From: Pontitalea aquivivens
GTDB lineage: Bacteria; Pseudomonadota; Alphaproteobacteria; Rhodobacterales; Rhodobacteraceae
DNA: 64,000 nucleotides
Direction of reading: 5' to 3'
Assembly: GCF_046507575.1 (NCBI RefSeq)
Contig: NZ_JBKFEY010000001.1
Span: 662,406-726,405 of the forward strand
Position numbers and translations under genes: made by a program
Part shown: one piece after another, positions 43,876-52,830 of the stretch
How the letters are laid out: every line of letters begins with the position of its first letter
Numbering within the stretch: the stretch's first letter is position 1
Notes under the pieces: generated by a model
Databases searched by the model: none
The model's input: only the letters and a program-made list of their open reading frames with translations
What the model was told of the DNA's origin: nothing

Positions 43876-44648
43876 ACCTGCCGGCCAACGGCTTCAAGGC
43901 GGCGCTGGCCGCGGGGCGGCGCCAGATCGGCATCTGGTGCACGATTCCCGACCCGGGCCATGCCGAGGCGCTGGCCACCTGCGGCTTTGACTGGATGCTG
44001 ATCGACACCGAACATACGGTGATCGGCCCGGCCGTGGTGCAGACCATGCTGCAGGCCGCCGCGCCCTGGCCGGTGCAATGCGTGGTGCGCCCCGGATCGC
44101 TGGATGTGGTGGAAATCAAGCGGCTGCTGGATGCGGGCGCGCAAAGCCTGCTGATCCCGATGGTCAATTCCGCCGATGAAGCCCGTGCCGCCGTCGCCGC
44201 CACCCGCTATGCGCCCCAGGGCATCCGCGGCATGGCCGGGCTGTCGCGCGCCACGCGCTATGGCACCGTGACCGATTACGCCACCCGTGCGGCGCAGGAA
44301 ATCTGTCTGCTGGTGCAGGTCGAAACCGTGGCCGCGCTGGACCAGATCGAGCCGATCTGCGCGGTCGATGGCGTGGACGGGGTCTTTGTCGGCCCCGCCG
44401 ATCTGGCGGCCTCGATGGGCTATCCGGGCCAGTCGCGCCACCCCGTGGTCACCGCCGCCGTGCTAAAGGCGATCGCCCGCATCCGTGCCGCCGGCAAGCC
44501 CGCGGGCATCCTGTCGCAAGACCCCGGCGTGCTTGAGGCGGCCTGTGACGCGGGCGCGGGATTCGTCGCCGTGGGCATCGATCAGGCGATCTTGCTGAAA
44601 GGCGCGCGGGCGCTGGCGCAGGACTGGACCGCGCGCGACCGGCCCTAG
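43872..44648 (+). CDS. HpcH/HpaI-type class II aldolase
   Basis: A 258-residue TIM-barrel aldolase of the 4-hydroxy-2-oxoheptanedioate / 2-keto-3-deoxy-sugar acid group, cleaving 2-oxo-4-hydroxy acids to pyruvate plus an aldehyde. DWMLIDTEHT, VVRPG, QVETVAALDQIE and GVFVGPADLAASMG are family motifs and hold the divalent metal ligands. It is translationally coupled to aroQ, an unusual pairing that does not reveal the substrate. Confidence 0.85.
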   Translation: MNLPANGFKAALAAGRRQIGIWCTIPDPGHAEALATCGFDWMLIDTEHTVIGPAVVQTMLQAAAPWPVQCVVRPGSLDVVEIKRLLDAGAQSLLIPMVNSADEARAAVAATRYAPQGIRGMAGLSRATRYGTVTDYATRAAQEICLLVQVETVAALDQIEPICAVDGVDGVFVGPADLAASMGYPGQSRHPVVTAAVLKAIARIRAAGKPAGILSQDPGVLEAACDAGAGFVAVGIDQAILLKGARALAQDWTARDRP

Positions 44649-44898
44649 CGGGCCGGGCCTGGCCCGGTCCGGGGTGGGGTGCAAGATAAGGCCAGCCGTT
44701 CCGTCGTGGCCCCGGGGCCGGGGCGAATATCCGCATGATTTGCGTTTATTTGGAAAAATGTTTCCTGATGTCTTCCTGTACGGGATTTTGTTCCGGGTTG
44801 TTGCGGATTCTTCCCGGATTCACAGAATATTTTCCCTTGCCTTCCGCGCCGGATTGGCCATTTCAGGACGAAACGGCAAGCATGGAAAGGGTTTGCAG

Positions 44899-45861
44899 AT
44901 GAAACAGTTTCTTGCGGTGACGACCTTCGCGGCGCTGATCGCCGCCCCCTCGATGGGCGCGGCCCAGACCAACCTGTTCGGCCCGCTGCTGACGCCCGCG
45001 GAATTTGCGGCGCTGCAGCCCGCCGCCAATGCGCTGGTGCTGGATATCCGCGTGTCAGACGGGGACAACAAGGCCGCGGATTATGCCGCCGGTCACATCG
45101 AGGGGGCGATCCACGCGCCCTACGGGCTGTTCCGCGGCCCCAAGGAAAACCCCGGCGCGGTGCCCTCGGCCGACAAGCTGACCGAGGTGCTGCGCGGTCT
45201 GGGCGTGACCCATGACCGTCCCACGCTGATCGTGCATCAGGGCAAGGACGAAACCGATTTCGGCGCCGCCGCGCGTGTCTACTGGACGCTGAAATCCAGC
45301 GGCGTCAGCCAGCTGGCCATCCTGAACGGCGGCATGAACGCCTGGACCGAGGCCCGGCTGGACCTGTCGACCGTGCCGGGCGTGGCCCAGCCCAGCGACA
45401 TCACCGTGACGCTGGCCGATGACTGGCTGGCCACCACCGATGACATCGTGCAGGTGGTCGAGGGCAAGGACCGCGCGCGTCTGGTCGATTCGCGCCCTGA
45501 ATCCTTCTGGGCCGGCGAACAGGCCCATGCCGCCGCCGCCCGTCCCGGCACGCTGCCGCAATCGGAATTCTTCACCCATTCGCGCTGGTTCGGTTCCACG
45601 CCCAGCAAGATCGACGTGGACACCGTCAAGCGCCTGGCCGCCGAGGCGGGCTATACCAACGCCGATGCGCCGCTGGTGTCGTTCTGCAACACCGGGCACT
45701 GGGCCGCGACCAACTGGTTCGCGCTGAGCGAGCTGGCCGGGGTCGAACAGGTCAGGCTTTACCCCGATTCGATGGTGGGCTGGTCGCAGGCGGGTCTGCC
45801 GATGGACAATGTTCCCGGGCCGATCCGCAACCTGTGGAACCAGATCACGAGCGTGTTCTAA
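44899..45861 (+). CDS. Periplasmic rhodanese-type sulfurtransferase
   Basis: A 320-residue protein with a signal peptide ending GAAQ (residue 23) and two rhodanese domains; the active cysteine C263 lies in SFCNTGHWAA of the second domain. The first domain is inactive-like (LILVHQGKDETD-type loop without Cys). It forms an operon with a YeeE/YedE transporter three bases downstream, so it probably handles thiosulfate or persulfide sulfur outside the cytoplasm. The ATG at 44899 lies after GGAAAGGG. Confidence 0.85.
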   Translation: MKQFLAVTTFAALIAAPSMGAAQTNLFGPLLTPAEFAALQPAANALVLDIRVSDGDNKAADYAAGHIEGAIHAPYGLFRGPKENPGAVPSADKLTEVLRGLGVTHDRPTLIVHQGKDETDFGAAARVYWTLKSSGVSQLAILNGGMNAWTEARLDLSTVPGVAQPSDITVTLADDWLATTDDIVQVVEGKDRARLVDSRPESFWAGEQAHAAAARPGTLPQSEFFTHSRWFGSTPSKIDVDTVKRLAAEAGYTNADAPLVSFCNTGHWAATNWFALSELAGVEQVRLYPDSMVGWSQAGLPMDNVPGPIRNLWNQITSVF

Positions 45862-45864
45862 GCC

Positions 45865-46989
45865 ATGACGCAGGTGGAACATCTGCCCGCCGGTCCCGCG
45901 CGCCTGTTCGGGCGGGCGGGGCTTGTGGCGGGGGCGGGGGTGCTGGTTCTGGCCGTGGCGGCGCTGGCCGGCGCGCGCTATGGCCTGCTTTTGCTGATCG
46001 GGCTTGGCTTTGGTATCGCGCTTGAGGGGCTGCGCTTCGGCTTTGCCGGGCCCTGGCGCGCGATGATCCTGCGCCGCGAACCGGCTGGCATCCTGGCGCA
46101 GCTTCTGTCGATCGCGCTGGTCGCGGTGGTGGCCTTTCCGCTGATCGGCGCCAACCCCGGTGAACTGGTCGGCGCCCATGCGCCGGTGGGCGTGGCGATG
46201 ATCGGCGGGGCCTTTGTCTTTGGCGCGGCGATGCAGCTGGTTCTGGGCTGCGGGTCGGGCACGCTGGTCAATGCGGGCAGCGGCAATGCGGTGGCGGCGC
46301 TGGCGCTGCCCTTCTTTGCGATTGGCAGTTTCGCGGGCACGCTGCATATCGACTGGTGGATGGGCCTGGGATCGGCCCCGGTGGTGGCGCTGTCGGGGAC
46401 CACGGGCCTGGCGGTGACGCTGGCGGGTCTGGCGGCGGTGGCGGCGCTGGTCTGGTGGCTGGGCGCACCGCAGGCGCGCAAGCTGCCCCGCCGTCTGGTC
46501 TTTGCGGCACTGGCGCTGGCGGTGCTGGCGGTGCTGAACCTGGTGGTGGCGGGCCAGCCCTGGGGCGTGGTCTATGGGCTGGGCCTGTGGGTCGGCAAGG
46601 GCGCGCAGGCGCTGGGGGCGGATCTGTCGGCCACCGGCTTCTGGGCCGCGCCCGGCAATGCCGAGCGTCTGGCGCAAAGCCTGCTGACCGATGTGACCTC
46701 GCTGACCAATCTGGGCATCATCGCGGGGGCGTTCCTGGTCAGCGTCTGGCGCGGTGGTCTGCGCGACCGGGTGGCGCGGCTGCCGGCGCGGGCCTGGGTC
46801 GCGGCGGTGGCGGCGGGGCTGGCGCTTGGCTATTCGTCGCGGCTGGCGTTTGGCTGCAACGTGGGGGCCTTTTTCAGCGGCATTTCCACCGGCAGCCTGC
46901 ATGGCTGGGTCTGGTTCGTGGCGGCCTTCGCGGGCAGCTATTACGGCATCAAGCTGCGCCCGCTGGTCGGGCTGGAGGCAAAGGCATGA
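45865..46989 (+). CDS. YeeE/YedE (TsuA-like) sulfur-compound transporter
   Basis: A 374-residue membrane protein with about 9-10 hydrophobic helices. The two conserved cysteines of thiosulfate transporters are present in VLGCGSGTLVNAGSGN and AFGCNVGAFFSG. The family member TsuA/YeeE imports thiosulfate. It is preceded by an exported rhodanese and overlapped by a small one-helix protein, so the three form a sulfur-uptake unit. Confidence 0.88.
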   Translation: MTQVEHLPAGPARLFGRAGLVAGAGVLVLAVAALAGARYGLLLLIGLGFGIALEGLRFGFAGPWRAMILRREPAGILAQLLSIALVAVVAFPLIGANPGELVGAHAPVGVAMIGGAFVFGAAMQLVLGCGSGTLVNAGSGNAVAALALPFFAIGSFAGTLHIDWWMGLGSAPVVALSGTTGLAVTLAGLAAVAALVWWLGAPQARKLPRRLVFAALALAVLAVLNLVVAGQPWGVVYGLGLWVGKGAQALGADLSATGFWAAPGNAERLAQSLLTDVTSLTNLGIIAGAFLVSVWRGGLRDRVARLPARAWVAAVAAGLALGYSSRLAFGCNVGAFFSGISTGSLHGWVWFVAAFAGSYYGIKLRPLVGLEAKA

Positions 46990-47153
46990 CGCGGGCACCT
47001 GTGGCATGGGGCGTGCTGGCGCTGATCGGCGCGGTGGTGCTGGCCGATCTGGCGGGCAGTGCGCCGCTGAACCCCTACAAGGCGCCGCCCGCGCTGGCGC
47101 TGGGATCGGGGCAGGCGGCCAGCGGCGCGCATTGCGCGGCCCCGCCGAAGTGA
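46986..47153 (+). CDS. Small membrane protein of the rhodanese/YeeE operon
   Basis: A 55-residue protein from the ATG at 46986, overlapping the transporter stop (ATGA). It has one N-terminal helix (residues 7-25, VAWGVLALIGAVVLADLAG) and a short tail with a single cysteine (GAHCAAPPK). I recognise no domain. Coupled translation and the cysteine suggest a role with the transporter (inference). Confidence 0.6.
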   Translation: MTRAPVAWGVLALIGAVVLADLAGSAPLNPYKAPPALALGSGQAASGAHCAAPPK

Positions 47154-47161
47154 AGCGAAAA

Positions 47162-47181
47162 GGGCCGGGATGTCCCGGCCC
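47162..47181. terminator. Stem-loop between convergent operons
   Basis: GGGCCGGG and CCCGGCCC pair around ATGT, between the YeeE operon and the purine operon. There is no long T run, so its strength as a terminator is uncertain. Confidence 0.55.
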
Positions 47182-47210
47182 TTCGCGGATCGCCTTGCCT
47201 TACCCTTGCC

Positions 47211-48293
47211 TTACTGCGGCAGTTCGGCGGCGATGCCTTCGACATAAAAGTTCAGGCCCGACAGTTCCTCATCGGTGGCCACCTGACCTTCGGCCAGCCA
47301 GGGGCTGCCGTCCTGCTTGTTCAGCGGGCCGGTGAAGGGGTGGTATTCGCCCGATGCGATCTTGTCGCGCAGCGCCTCGGCCTCGGCCTTGACCTCGGTG
47401 GGGACGGCCTCGGTGATTTCACCGATCACGACCTCGCCGTCACCGATCCCGCCCCAGGTGGCGCTGGATTCCCAGGTGCCGTCCAGCATCATGCCCACGC
47501 GCTTGACGTAATAGGGGTCCCAGTTGTCGATGATCGAGGCGATCCGCGGCGCGGGCGCAAAGGACGCCATGTCCGACGCCTGGCCAAAGCTGTAGATGCC
47601 GGCTTCCTGCGCCTTGGCCTGCGGCGCGGTGGAATCGGTGTGCTGCAGGATCACGTCCACGCCTTCGGCGATCAGGGCGGCGGCGGCATCGGCCTCTTTC
47701 GCGGGGTCGAACCAAGTATAGGCCCAGACCACCTTCATTTCCACATCCGGGTTTACCTTGCGGGCGTGGATGAAGGACGAGTTGATGCCCTGGATCACCT
47801 CGGGGATCGGGAAGGACCCGATGTAGCCGATCTTGTTCGACTTGCTCATGTGGCCCGCGATCGTGCCCAGAACGGCGCGGCCTTCGTAGAAGCGCGCGTC
47901 ATAGGTGGCGACATTGTCGGCGCGCTTGTAGCCGGTGGCATGTTCGAATTTCACATCGGGGAATTTCGCGGCGACATTCATCACCGCATCCATGAACCCG
48001 AACGAGGTGGCAAAGATCAGCTTGTTGCCTTCCAGCGCCATCTGCGTCAGCACGCGTTCGGCATCGGGGCCTTCGGGCACGCTTTCGACGTAAGAGGTGA
48101 CGACGCGGTCGCCATAGGCGGCCTCGACCGCCTTGCGGCCCAGATCGTGCTGATAGGACCAGCCCATGTCGCCCACCGGGCCCACATAGATGAAGCCCAC
48201 CTTCAGCGGATCCTGCGCAAAGGCGGGCAGGGTGGTCGCGGCGGCCAGCAGGGCGGTCGCGGCGGTGGTGGTCAGAAAGGATCTGCGGTTCAT
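47211..48293 (-). CDS. BMP-family nucleoside/purine-binding lipoprotein-like protein
   Basis: A 360-residue periplasmic binding protein of the Bmp/PnrA-like family, which binds nucleosides or purines. RRSFLTTTAATALLAAATTLPAFAQ is a twin-arginine-like signal with cleavage after AFA. KVGFIYVGPVGDMGWSYQHDLGRK, FATSFGFMDAV and IGYIGSFPIPEVIQGINSS are typical BMP segments. The ATG at 48293 follows GGGGAG. Last gene of the purine operon. Confidence 0.9.
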   Translation of the reverse strand: MNRRSFLTTTAATALLAAATTLPAFAQDPLKVGFIYVGPVGDMGWSYQHDLGRKAVEAAYGDRVVTSYVESVPEGPDAERVLTQMALEGNKLIFATSFGFMDAVMNVAAKFPDVKFEHATGYKRADNVATYDARFYEGRAVLGTIAGHMSKSNKIGYIGSFPIPEVIQGINSSFIHARKVNPDVEMKVVWAYTWFDPAKEADAAAALIAEGVDVILQHTDSTAPQAKAQEAGIYSFGQASDMASFAPAPRIASIIDNWDPYYVKRVGMMLDGTWESSATWGGIGDGEVVIGEITEAVPTEVKAEAEALRDKIASGEYHPFTGPLNKQDGSPWLAEGQVATDEELSGLNFYVEGIAAELPQ

Positions 48294-48339
48294 GGGTGCT
48301 CCCCGTTGGTTAAGGCCCCTGCGGGCCGGGTGATGGGCC

Positions 48340-49272
48340 TCAGGTCGAGGCATGGAAGGATCGGCCAAGGGCCGCGGGCGCGGCCTGCGCGCCGCGCCGG
48401 TGCAGCGCGGTGATCAGCACAAGCGCCACGATTGTCACGACATAGGGCGCCATGGTCAGCAGATGCACCGGGATCCTGTAGCCCGCCGCCTGCATCTGCA
48501 GCTGGATCGCGGTGATGCCGCCGAACAGATAGGCCCCCAGCAGTACCCGTTCCGGCCGCCAGCTGGCAAAGACCACGATCGCCAGCGCGATCCAGCCCGC
48601 GCCCGCGGTCATGCCCTCGGTCCATTGCGGCACGCGCACCAGGCTCAGGTACGCGCCCCCAAGGCCCGCCAGCGCGCCGCCAAAGGCCAGCGCCGCCACC
48701 CGCACCGCCACCACAGGATAGCCCAGCGCATGGGCGGCATCGTGGTTTTCCCCCACCGCGCGCAGGATCAGCCCGGCGCGGGAATGGCGCATGAACCACC
48801 AGGTCGCCGCCACCAGCGCCAATGACGCATAGACCATCCAGTCATGCGAAAACAGGATGCGCCCGGCCACCGGCAGATCGGCCAGCGGCCCGAAGGGCAG
48901 CTTGGGCGTGGCGGGCGGGCGCACGCCTTCAAAGCCCTTGCCGATCAGCGCCGACAGGCCCAGCCCGAACAGCGTCAGCGCCAGCCCCGTGGCGACCTGA
49001 TTGGACAAAAGGACCTGCGTCAGCAAGGCAAAGACCAGCGCCATCGCGGCCCCCGCCAGCGCGCCGCCCGCAAAGCCCAGAACCGGGTTGCCGGTGGCCA
49101 CGGCCGCGGCAAAGCCGCCTACCGCGCCCATGATCATCATCCCCTCGACGCCAAGGTTCAGCACGCCCGCCTTTTCGGCCACCAGCTCGCCCGTGGCGGC
49201 CAGCAGCACCGGGGTCGAGGCCGCCATCAGCGTGGCGATCAGCACAACGATGTCGATACCGCCAAGGATCAT
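48340..49272 (-). CDS. Purine/nucleoside ABC transporter permease 2
   Basis: A 310-residue permease of the NupC/YufQ type, with about 8 helices. GVLNLGVEGMMIMGAVGGFAAA and GAYLSLVRVPQWTEGMTAGAGWIALAIVVFASWRP are typical of nucleoside ABC permeases. It overlaps permease 1 by four bases. Confidence 0.9.
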   Translation of the reverse strand: MILGGIDIVVLIATLMAASTPVLLAATGELVAEKAGVLNLGVEGMMIMGAVGGFAAAVATGNPVLGFAGGALAGAAMALVFALLTQVLLSNQVATGLALTLFGLGLSALIGKGFEGVRPPATPKLPFGPLADLPVAGRILFSHDWMVYASLALVAATWWFMRHSRAGLILRAVGENHDAAHALGYPVVAVRVAALAFGGALAGLGGAYLSLVRVPQWTEGMTAGAGWIALAIVVFASWRPERVLLGAYLFGGITAIQLQMQAAGYRIPVHLLTMAPYVVTIVALVLITALHRRGAQAAPAALGRSFHAST

Positions 49273-50348
49273 GCCGGCGCCCCCCCGAAACGGATGCGGT
49301 AATTGGTCAGCAGGTCAAAGCCCAGCAGGAAGAACAGCAACATCCCCTGAAACACCTGAATCGCCGCGGCCGGAAGCTGCAGCATCAGCTGCGCCATGTC
49401 GCCCCCGATATAGGTCAGCGCCATCAACAGCCCCGCCAGCAGGATGCCGATCGGATGCAGCCGGCCCAGAAAGGCCACGATGATCGCGGTAAAGCCATAG
49501 CCCGCGTTGAAGGCATCGGTGATCTGGCCGGACGGGCCCGCGACCTCAAACAGACCCGCCAGCCCTGCCAGCGCGCCCGACAGCCCCAGGCATGCCACCA
49601 CCAGCCGCGCGGGCACGACGCCCGCGAACCGCGCGGCCTTGGGCGCCTCGCCCGCGACGCGGATGCGAAAGCCCGCGATATGGCGATGCATCAGCACATA
49701 GGTGCCGATCACCGCCAGAAGGGCCGCGACCACGCCCCAGTGCATCCCCGTGCCCGCGATCAGGTCGGGGTTATGGGCGGACGGGTATTGCTGCAGGTTG
49801 CGCGACCCGGGAAAGCCAAAGCCCTGCGGGTTCTTCATCGGGCCAAAGGCCATGTAGGCCAGCAGGTTCTGTGCCACATAGACCAGCATCAAAGACACCA
49901 GGATTTCCGACACGCCAAAGCGGTTCTTCAGCAGCGCCGGGATCATCGCCCAGACCAGACCACCGAAGGCCCCCGCGACCACCATCGCCGGGAACAGCGC
50001 CGCGCTTTCGGCCGGAAAGACCGCCAGCGCCAGCCCCGCGCCACAGATCGCGCCGATGATGTATTGCCCCTCGGCGCCGATGTTCCAGATACCCGCGCGA
50101 AAGCCCACCGCCAGCCCCGAGGCGATCAGGATCAGCGGCCCCGCCTTGACCAGCAGCTGGCCACGGAAATAGCCCGCATTGGGCCCGAACAGCGGATCCC
50201 AGAAGATGGTGCGGATCGCCGCCACCGGGTCCTTGCCCAGCGCCGCGAACAGAATGCCCCCCGCGATCATCGTGGCGATGACGGCCACCACGGGGGTCGC
50301 AACCGACCACATCCGCGACGGCATCGGCCGTTTGACAAGGGTGATCAT
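49269..50348 (-). CDS. Purine/nucleoside ABC transporter permease 1
   Basis: A 359-residue permease of the NupB/YufP type, with about 9 helices; GFRAGIWNIGAEGQYIIGAICGAGLAL and AGYGFTAIIVAFLGRLHPIGILLAGLLMALTYIGGD are family signatures. The stop overlaps the next start and the ATG overlaps the ATPase stop, both by four bases. Confidence 0.9.
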   Translation of the reverse strand: MITLVKRPMPSRMWSVATPVVAVIATMIAGGILFAALGKDPVAAIRTIFWDPLFGPNAGYFRGQLLVKAGPLILIASGLAVGFRAGIWNIGAEGQYIIGAICGAGLALAVFPAESAALFPAMVVAGAFGGLVWAMIPALLKNRFGVSEILVSLMLVYVAQNLLAYMAFGPMKNPQGFGFPGSRNLQQYPSAHNPDLIAGTGMHWGVVAALLAVIGTYVLMHRHIAGFRIRVAGEAPKAARFAGVVPARLVVACLGLSGALAGLAGLFEVAGPSGQITDAFNAGYGFTAIIVAFLGRLHPIGILLAGLLMALTYIGGDMAQLMLQLPAAAIQVFQGMLLFFLLGFDLLTNYRIRFGGAPA

Positions 50349-51853
50349 GGTGCGGCCTCCTGCATGCCATGCGCGCCGCCCAGCATCAGCCCGATTTCCT
50401 CAAGCGTCAGCTGCGCGGTGTCGCGCGGGGCCGACAGGCGGCCCTCGTTCAGGGCCGCGAACCGGTCCGAAATTTCCAGCAGCTCATCCAGATCCTGGCT
50501 GATCGCAATCACCGCCGCCCCGCGCGCGGCCAGATCCAGCAGCGCCTGGCGGATCGCGGCGGCGGCGGCGGCATCCACGCCCCAGGTCGGCTGGTTGACC
50601 ACCAGAACCCCGGGGTCCTGCAAAACCTCGCGGCCGATGACGAATTTCTGCAGGTTGCCCCCCGACAGGGCGCGCGCGGCCACATCGGGGCCGGGCGTGC
50701 GCACGTCAAAGGCGGAAATCACCGACTGCGCAAACCGGCGCGCGGCGGATTTGTCGATGAAACCATTTCGGGTCAGTGGCTTGCGGACCGTTCCTGTCAG
50801 GATCGCATTGTCCGTCAGGCTAAGGTCGGGGGCGGCGGCATGGCCCAGCCGTTCCTCGGGCGCGGCCAAAAGGCCCAGGGCGCGGCGCGCATTGGGGCCA
50901 AGGCCCGCGATGTCGCGCCCGTCCAGACGCACCGTGCCCGGCGCCGTGGGCCGTTCGCCCGACAGCGCCGCCAGCAGCTCTTCCTGGCCGTTGCCCGCAA
51001 CCCCGCCGATGCCCAGAACCTCGCCCCGGCGCAGATCGAACCCCACCCCGCGCAGCGCCGGGCCAAAGGGCGACAGCGGCGCCAGATCCAGCCCGGCCAC
51101 CTGCAAGACCACCGCGCCCGTGCGCCGCCCCGTGCGGTCAACGGGCTTCAGTTCGGCGCCCACCATCATCTCGGCCAGCGCGCGCGCCGATTTGTCGCGC
51201 GGGGCGCAGCTGGCCACCACGCGCCCGCCGCGCAGGATCGTGGCGGTGTCGCACAGCGCGCGGATTTCCTCGAGCTTGTGCGAGATATACAGGATCGCCG
51301 TGCCCTCGGCCGCCAGCTTGCGCAGGGTGTGAAACAGGATCTCCACCTCTTGCGGGGTCAGCACGCTGGTCGGTTCGTCCATGATCAGCAGCTTCGGGTC
51401 CTGCAGCAGGCAGCGGATGATCTCGACCCGCTGGCGTTCGCCCGCCGACAGATCGCCTACTGTGCGGCCCGGGTCCAGCGGCAGGCCATAGGCGTTCGAC
51501 ACCGCGCGGATGCGGCCCGCCAGCGCGCGCATCGGCGGCGGGTTTTCCATGCCAAGGGCTACGTTTTCGGCAACATTCAGCGCCTCGAACAGCGAGAAAT
51601 GCTGAAACACCATCGCCACGCCCGCGGCGCGTGCCGCGCGCGGCTCGGCCGGGTCATAGGGTGCGCCATGCAGGCGCATCGCGCCCGCATCCGGCCTGAC
51701 CAGCCCGTAGATCATCTTGACCAGCGTGGATTTGCCCGCGCCGTTTTCGCCCAGCAGCGCATGCACCTCGCCCGGGGCGACGGCAAAGCTGACCCCGTCA
51801 TTGGCCAGCACGCCCGGATAGGCCTTGGTCAGCCCCTCGACCGTCAACAGCAT
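50345..51853 (-). CDS. Purine/nucleoside ABC transporter ATPase (two-domain)
   Basis: A 502-residue fused double nucleotide-binding protein, NupA/YufO type. Domain 1 has Walker A LGENGAGKSTLVK, signature LSAGERQRVEI and Walker B LLIMDEPTSVLT. Domain 2 has a degenerate Walker A (VAGNGQEELL) but keeps LSGGNLQKFVIGRE. The ATG at 51853 gives MLLTVEGLTKAYPG; the longer open frame overlaps xdhC and is ignored. It lies 35 bases after xdhC; that gap carries repeated GTTCCGT units. Confidence 0.93.
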   Translation of the reverse strand: MLLTVEGLTKAYPGVLANDGVSFAVAPGEVHALLGENGAGKSTLVKMIYGLVRPDAGAMRLHGAPYDPAEPRAARAAGVAMVFQHFSLFEALNVAENVALGMENPPPMRALAGRIRAVSNAYGLPLDPGRTVGDLSAGERQRVEIIRCLLQDPKLLIMDEPTSVLTPQEVEILFHTLRKLAAEGTAILYISHKLEEIRALCDTATILRGGRVVASCAPRDKSARALAEMMVGAELKPVDRTGRRTGAVVLQVAGLDLAPLSPFGPALRGVGFDLRRGEVLGIGGVAGNGQEELLAALSGERPTAPGTVRLDGRDIAGLGPNARRALGLLAAPEERLGHAAAPDLSLTDNAILTGTVRKPLTRNGFIDKSAARRFAQSVISAFDVRTPGPDVAARALSGGNLQKFVIGREVLQDPGVLVVNQPTWGVDAAAAAAIRQALLDLAARGAAVIAISQDLDELLEISDRFAALNEGRLSAPRDTAQLTLEEIGLMLGGAHGMQEAAP

Positions 51854-51888
51854 GTTCCGTTCCGTTCCGTCCCCAGTTCCGTCCCCAA

Positions 51889-52830
51889 TCACCCGGCGCA
51901 TCCTTTTGCGGTTGGTGCGGCCGTTCGGGCCGCCGCGCTCTGGTCCCTCAGTAGCGCGGCTGCGACCCCCACCGCAATGGCCTGCGGATGTTTGCCAAGG
52001 CCGGGATCGCCAATCGGGCAGGTGATGCGCGAAATTGCGGTATCGTGATGGCCAAGCGACCGCAGCCGCGCCCGAAACCGCGCCGCCTTGCTGGCCGAAC
52101 CGATCAGCCCAAGACTGGCAAAGCCATGCCCCAGCAGCCGGTGGCACAGCTCCAGGTCCAGCGCATGCGAATAGGTCAGCACCAGATGATGCGCCCCGCG
52201 CGGCGCCAGCGCCACCAGATCGGCGGGGTTTTCCGCGATCAGCGGCGTCACGCCCGCGGGCAGGCCGGGAAAGCGATCCGCCCCGGTGTCGGCCCAGCGC
52301 AGCGCCAGCCCCGGCAGCGGCGCCAGCACCGACACCACCGCGCGCCCGACATGGCCCGCCCCCCAGATCCAGACCGGCACGGGCGGCGGCGCCACCGCCT
52401 CGATCAGCCAGCCCTCGCGCAGCAGCGGCGGGGCCGCGCCCCGGTCGCGGGCGCGGGCCAGGGCGCGGGCGACCGTCAGCGGCATCGCCGCCGGCCCCTC
52501 GATCCGGCGGGCATGGATCGGGCCGGTCAGGTCTGCGATCCGCGCCGCATCCCAGATCTCATAGGCCAGCGTCACCGCCCCGCCGCAGCACTGGCCCAGC
52601 GCCGGGCCAAGGGCGATGCGTTCCAGCCGCGGGGCCGACAGACCGCGGGCGCAGGCGATCGCCTGCCATTCCAGCCGCCCGCCGCCGATCGTGCCTTCGG
52701 TCGCGTCGGGCCAGACCAGCATCGCGGCCCCTGCCTCGCGCGGGGCCGATCCGCGCGCCTCGGCCACCAGCACCCGGACAAAGGGGCCGCGCGCCGCGGC
52801 GCGGGCCAGCGTTTCGGGACACAGGGTCAT
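51889..52830 (-). CDS. xdhC: XdhC, molybdenum cofactor chaperone of xanthine dehydrogenase
   Basis: It binds, sulfurates (with a NifS-like partner) and inserts the molybdenum cofactor into XdhB. The 313-residue protein has an N-terminal XdhC/CoxI domain (GSAPREAGAAMLVW, GTIGGGRLEW, the conserved GQCCGGAV) and a C-terminal Rossmann domain (VWIWGAGHVGRAVV, GSASKAARF). It overlaps xdhB by ATGA, as in R. capsulatus. Confidence 0.94.
   Translation of the reverse strand: MTLCPETLARAAARGPFVRVLVAEARGSAPREAGAAMLVWPDATEGTIGGGRLEWQAIACARGLSAPRLERIALGPALGQCCGGAVTLAYEIWDAARIADLTGPIHARRIEGPAAMPLTVARALARARDRGAAPPLLREGWLIEAVAPPPVPVWIWGAGHVGRAVVSVLAPLPGLALRWADTGADRFPGLPAGVTPLIAENPADLVALAPRGAHHLVLTYSHALDLELCHRLLGHGFASLGLIGSASKAARFRARLRSLGHHDTAISRITCPIGDPGLGKHPQAIAVGVAAALLRDQSAAARTAAPTAKGCAG

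Noticed and set aside
48294..48339. Purine riboswitch before the BMP-protein gene
   Set aside because: The gap is only ~46 bases, too short for a riboswitch, and no conserved core is visible.
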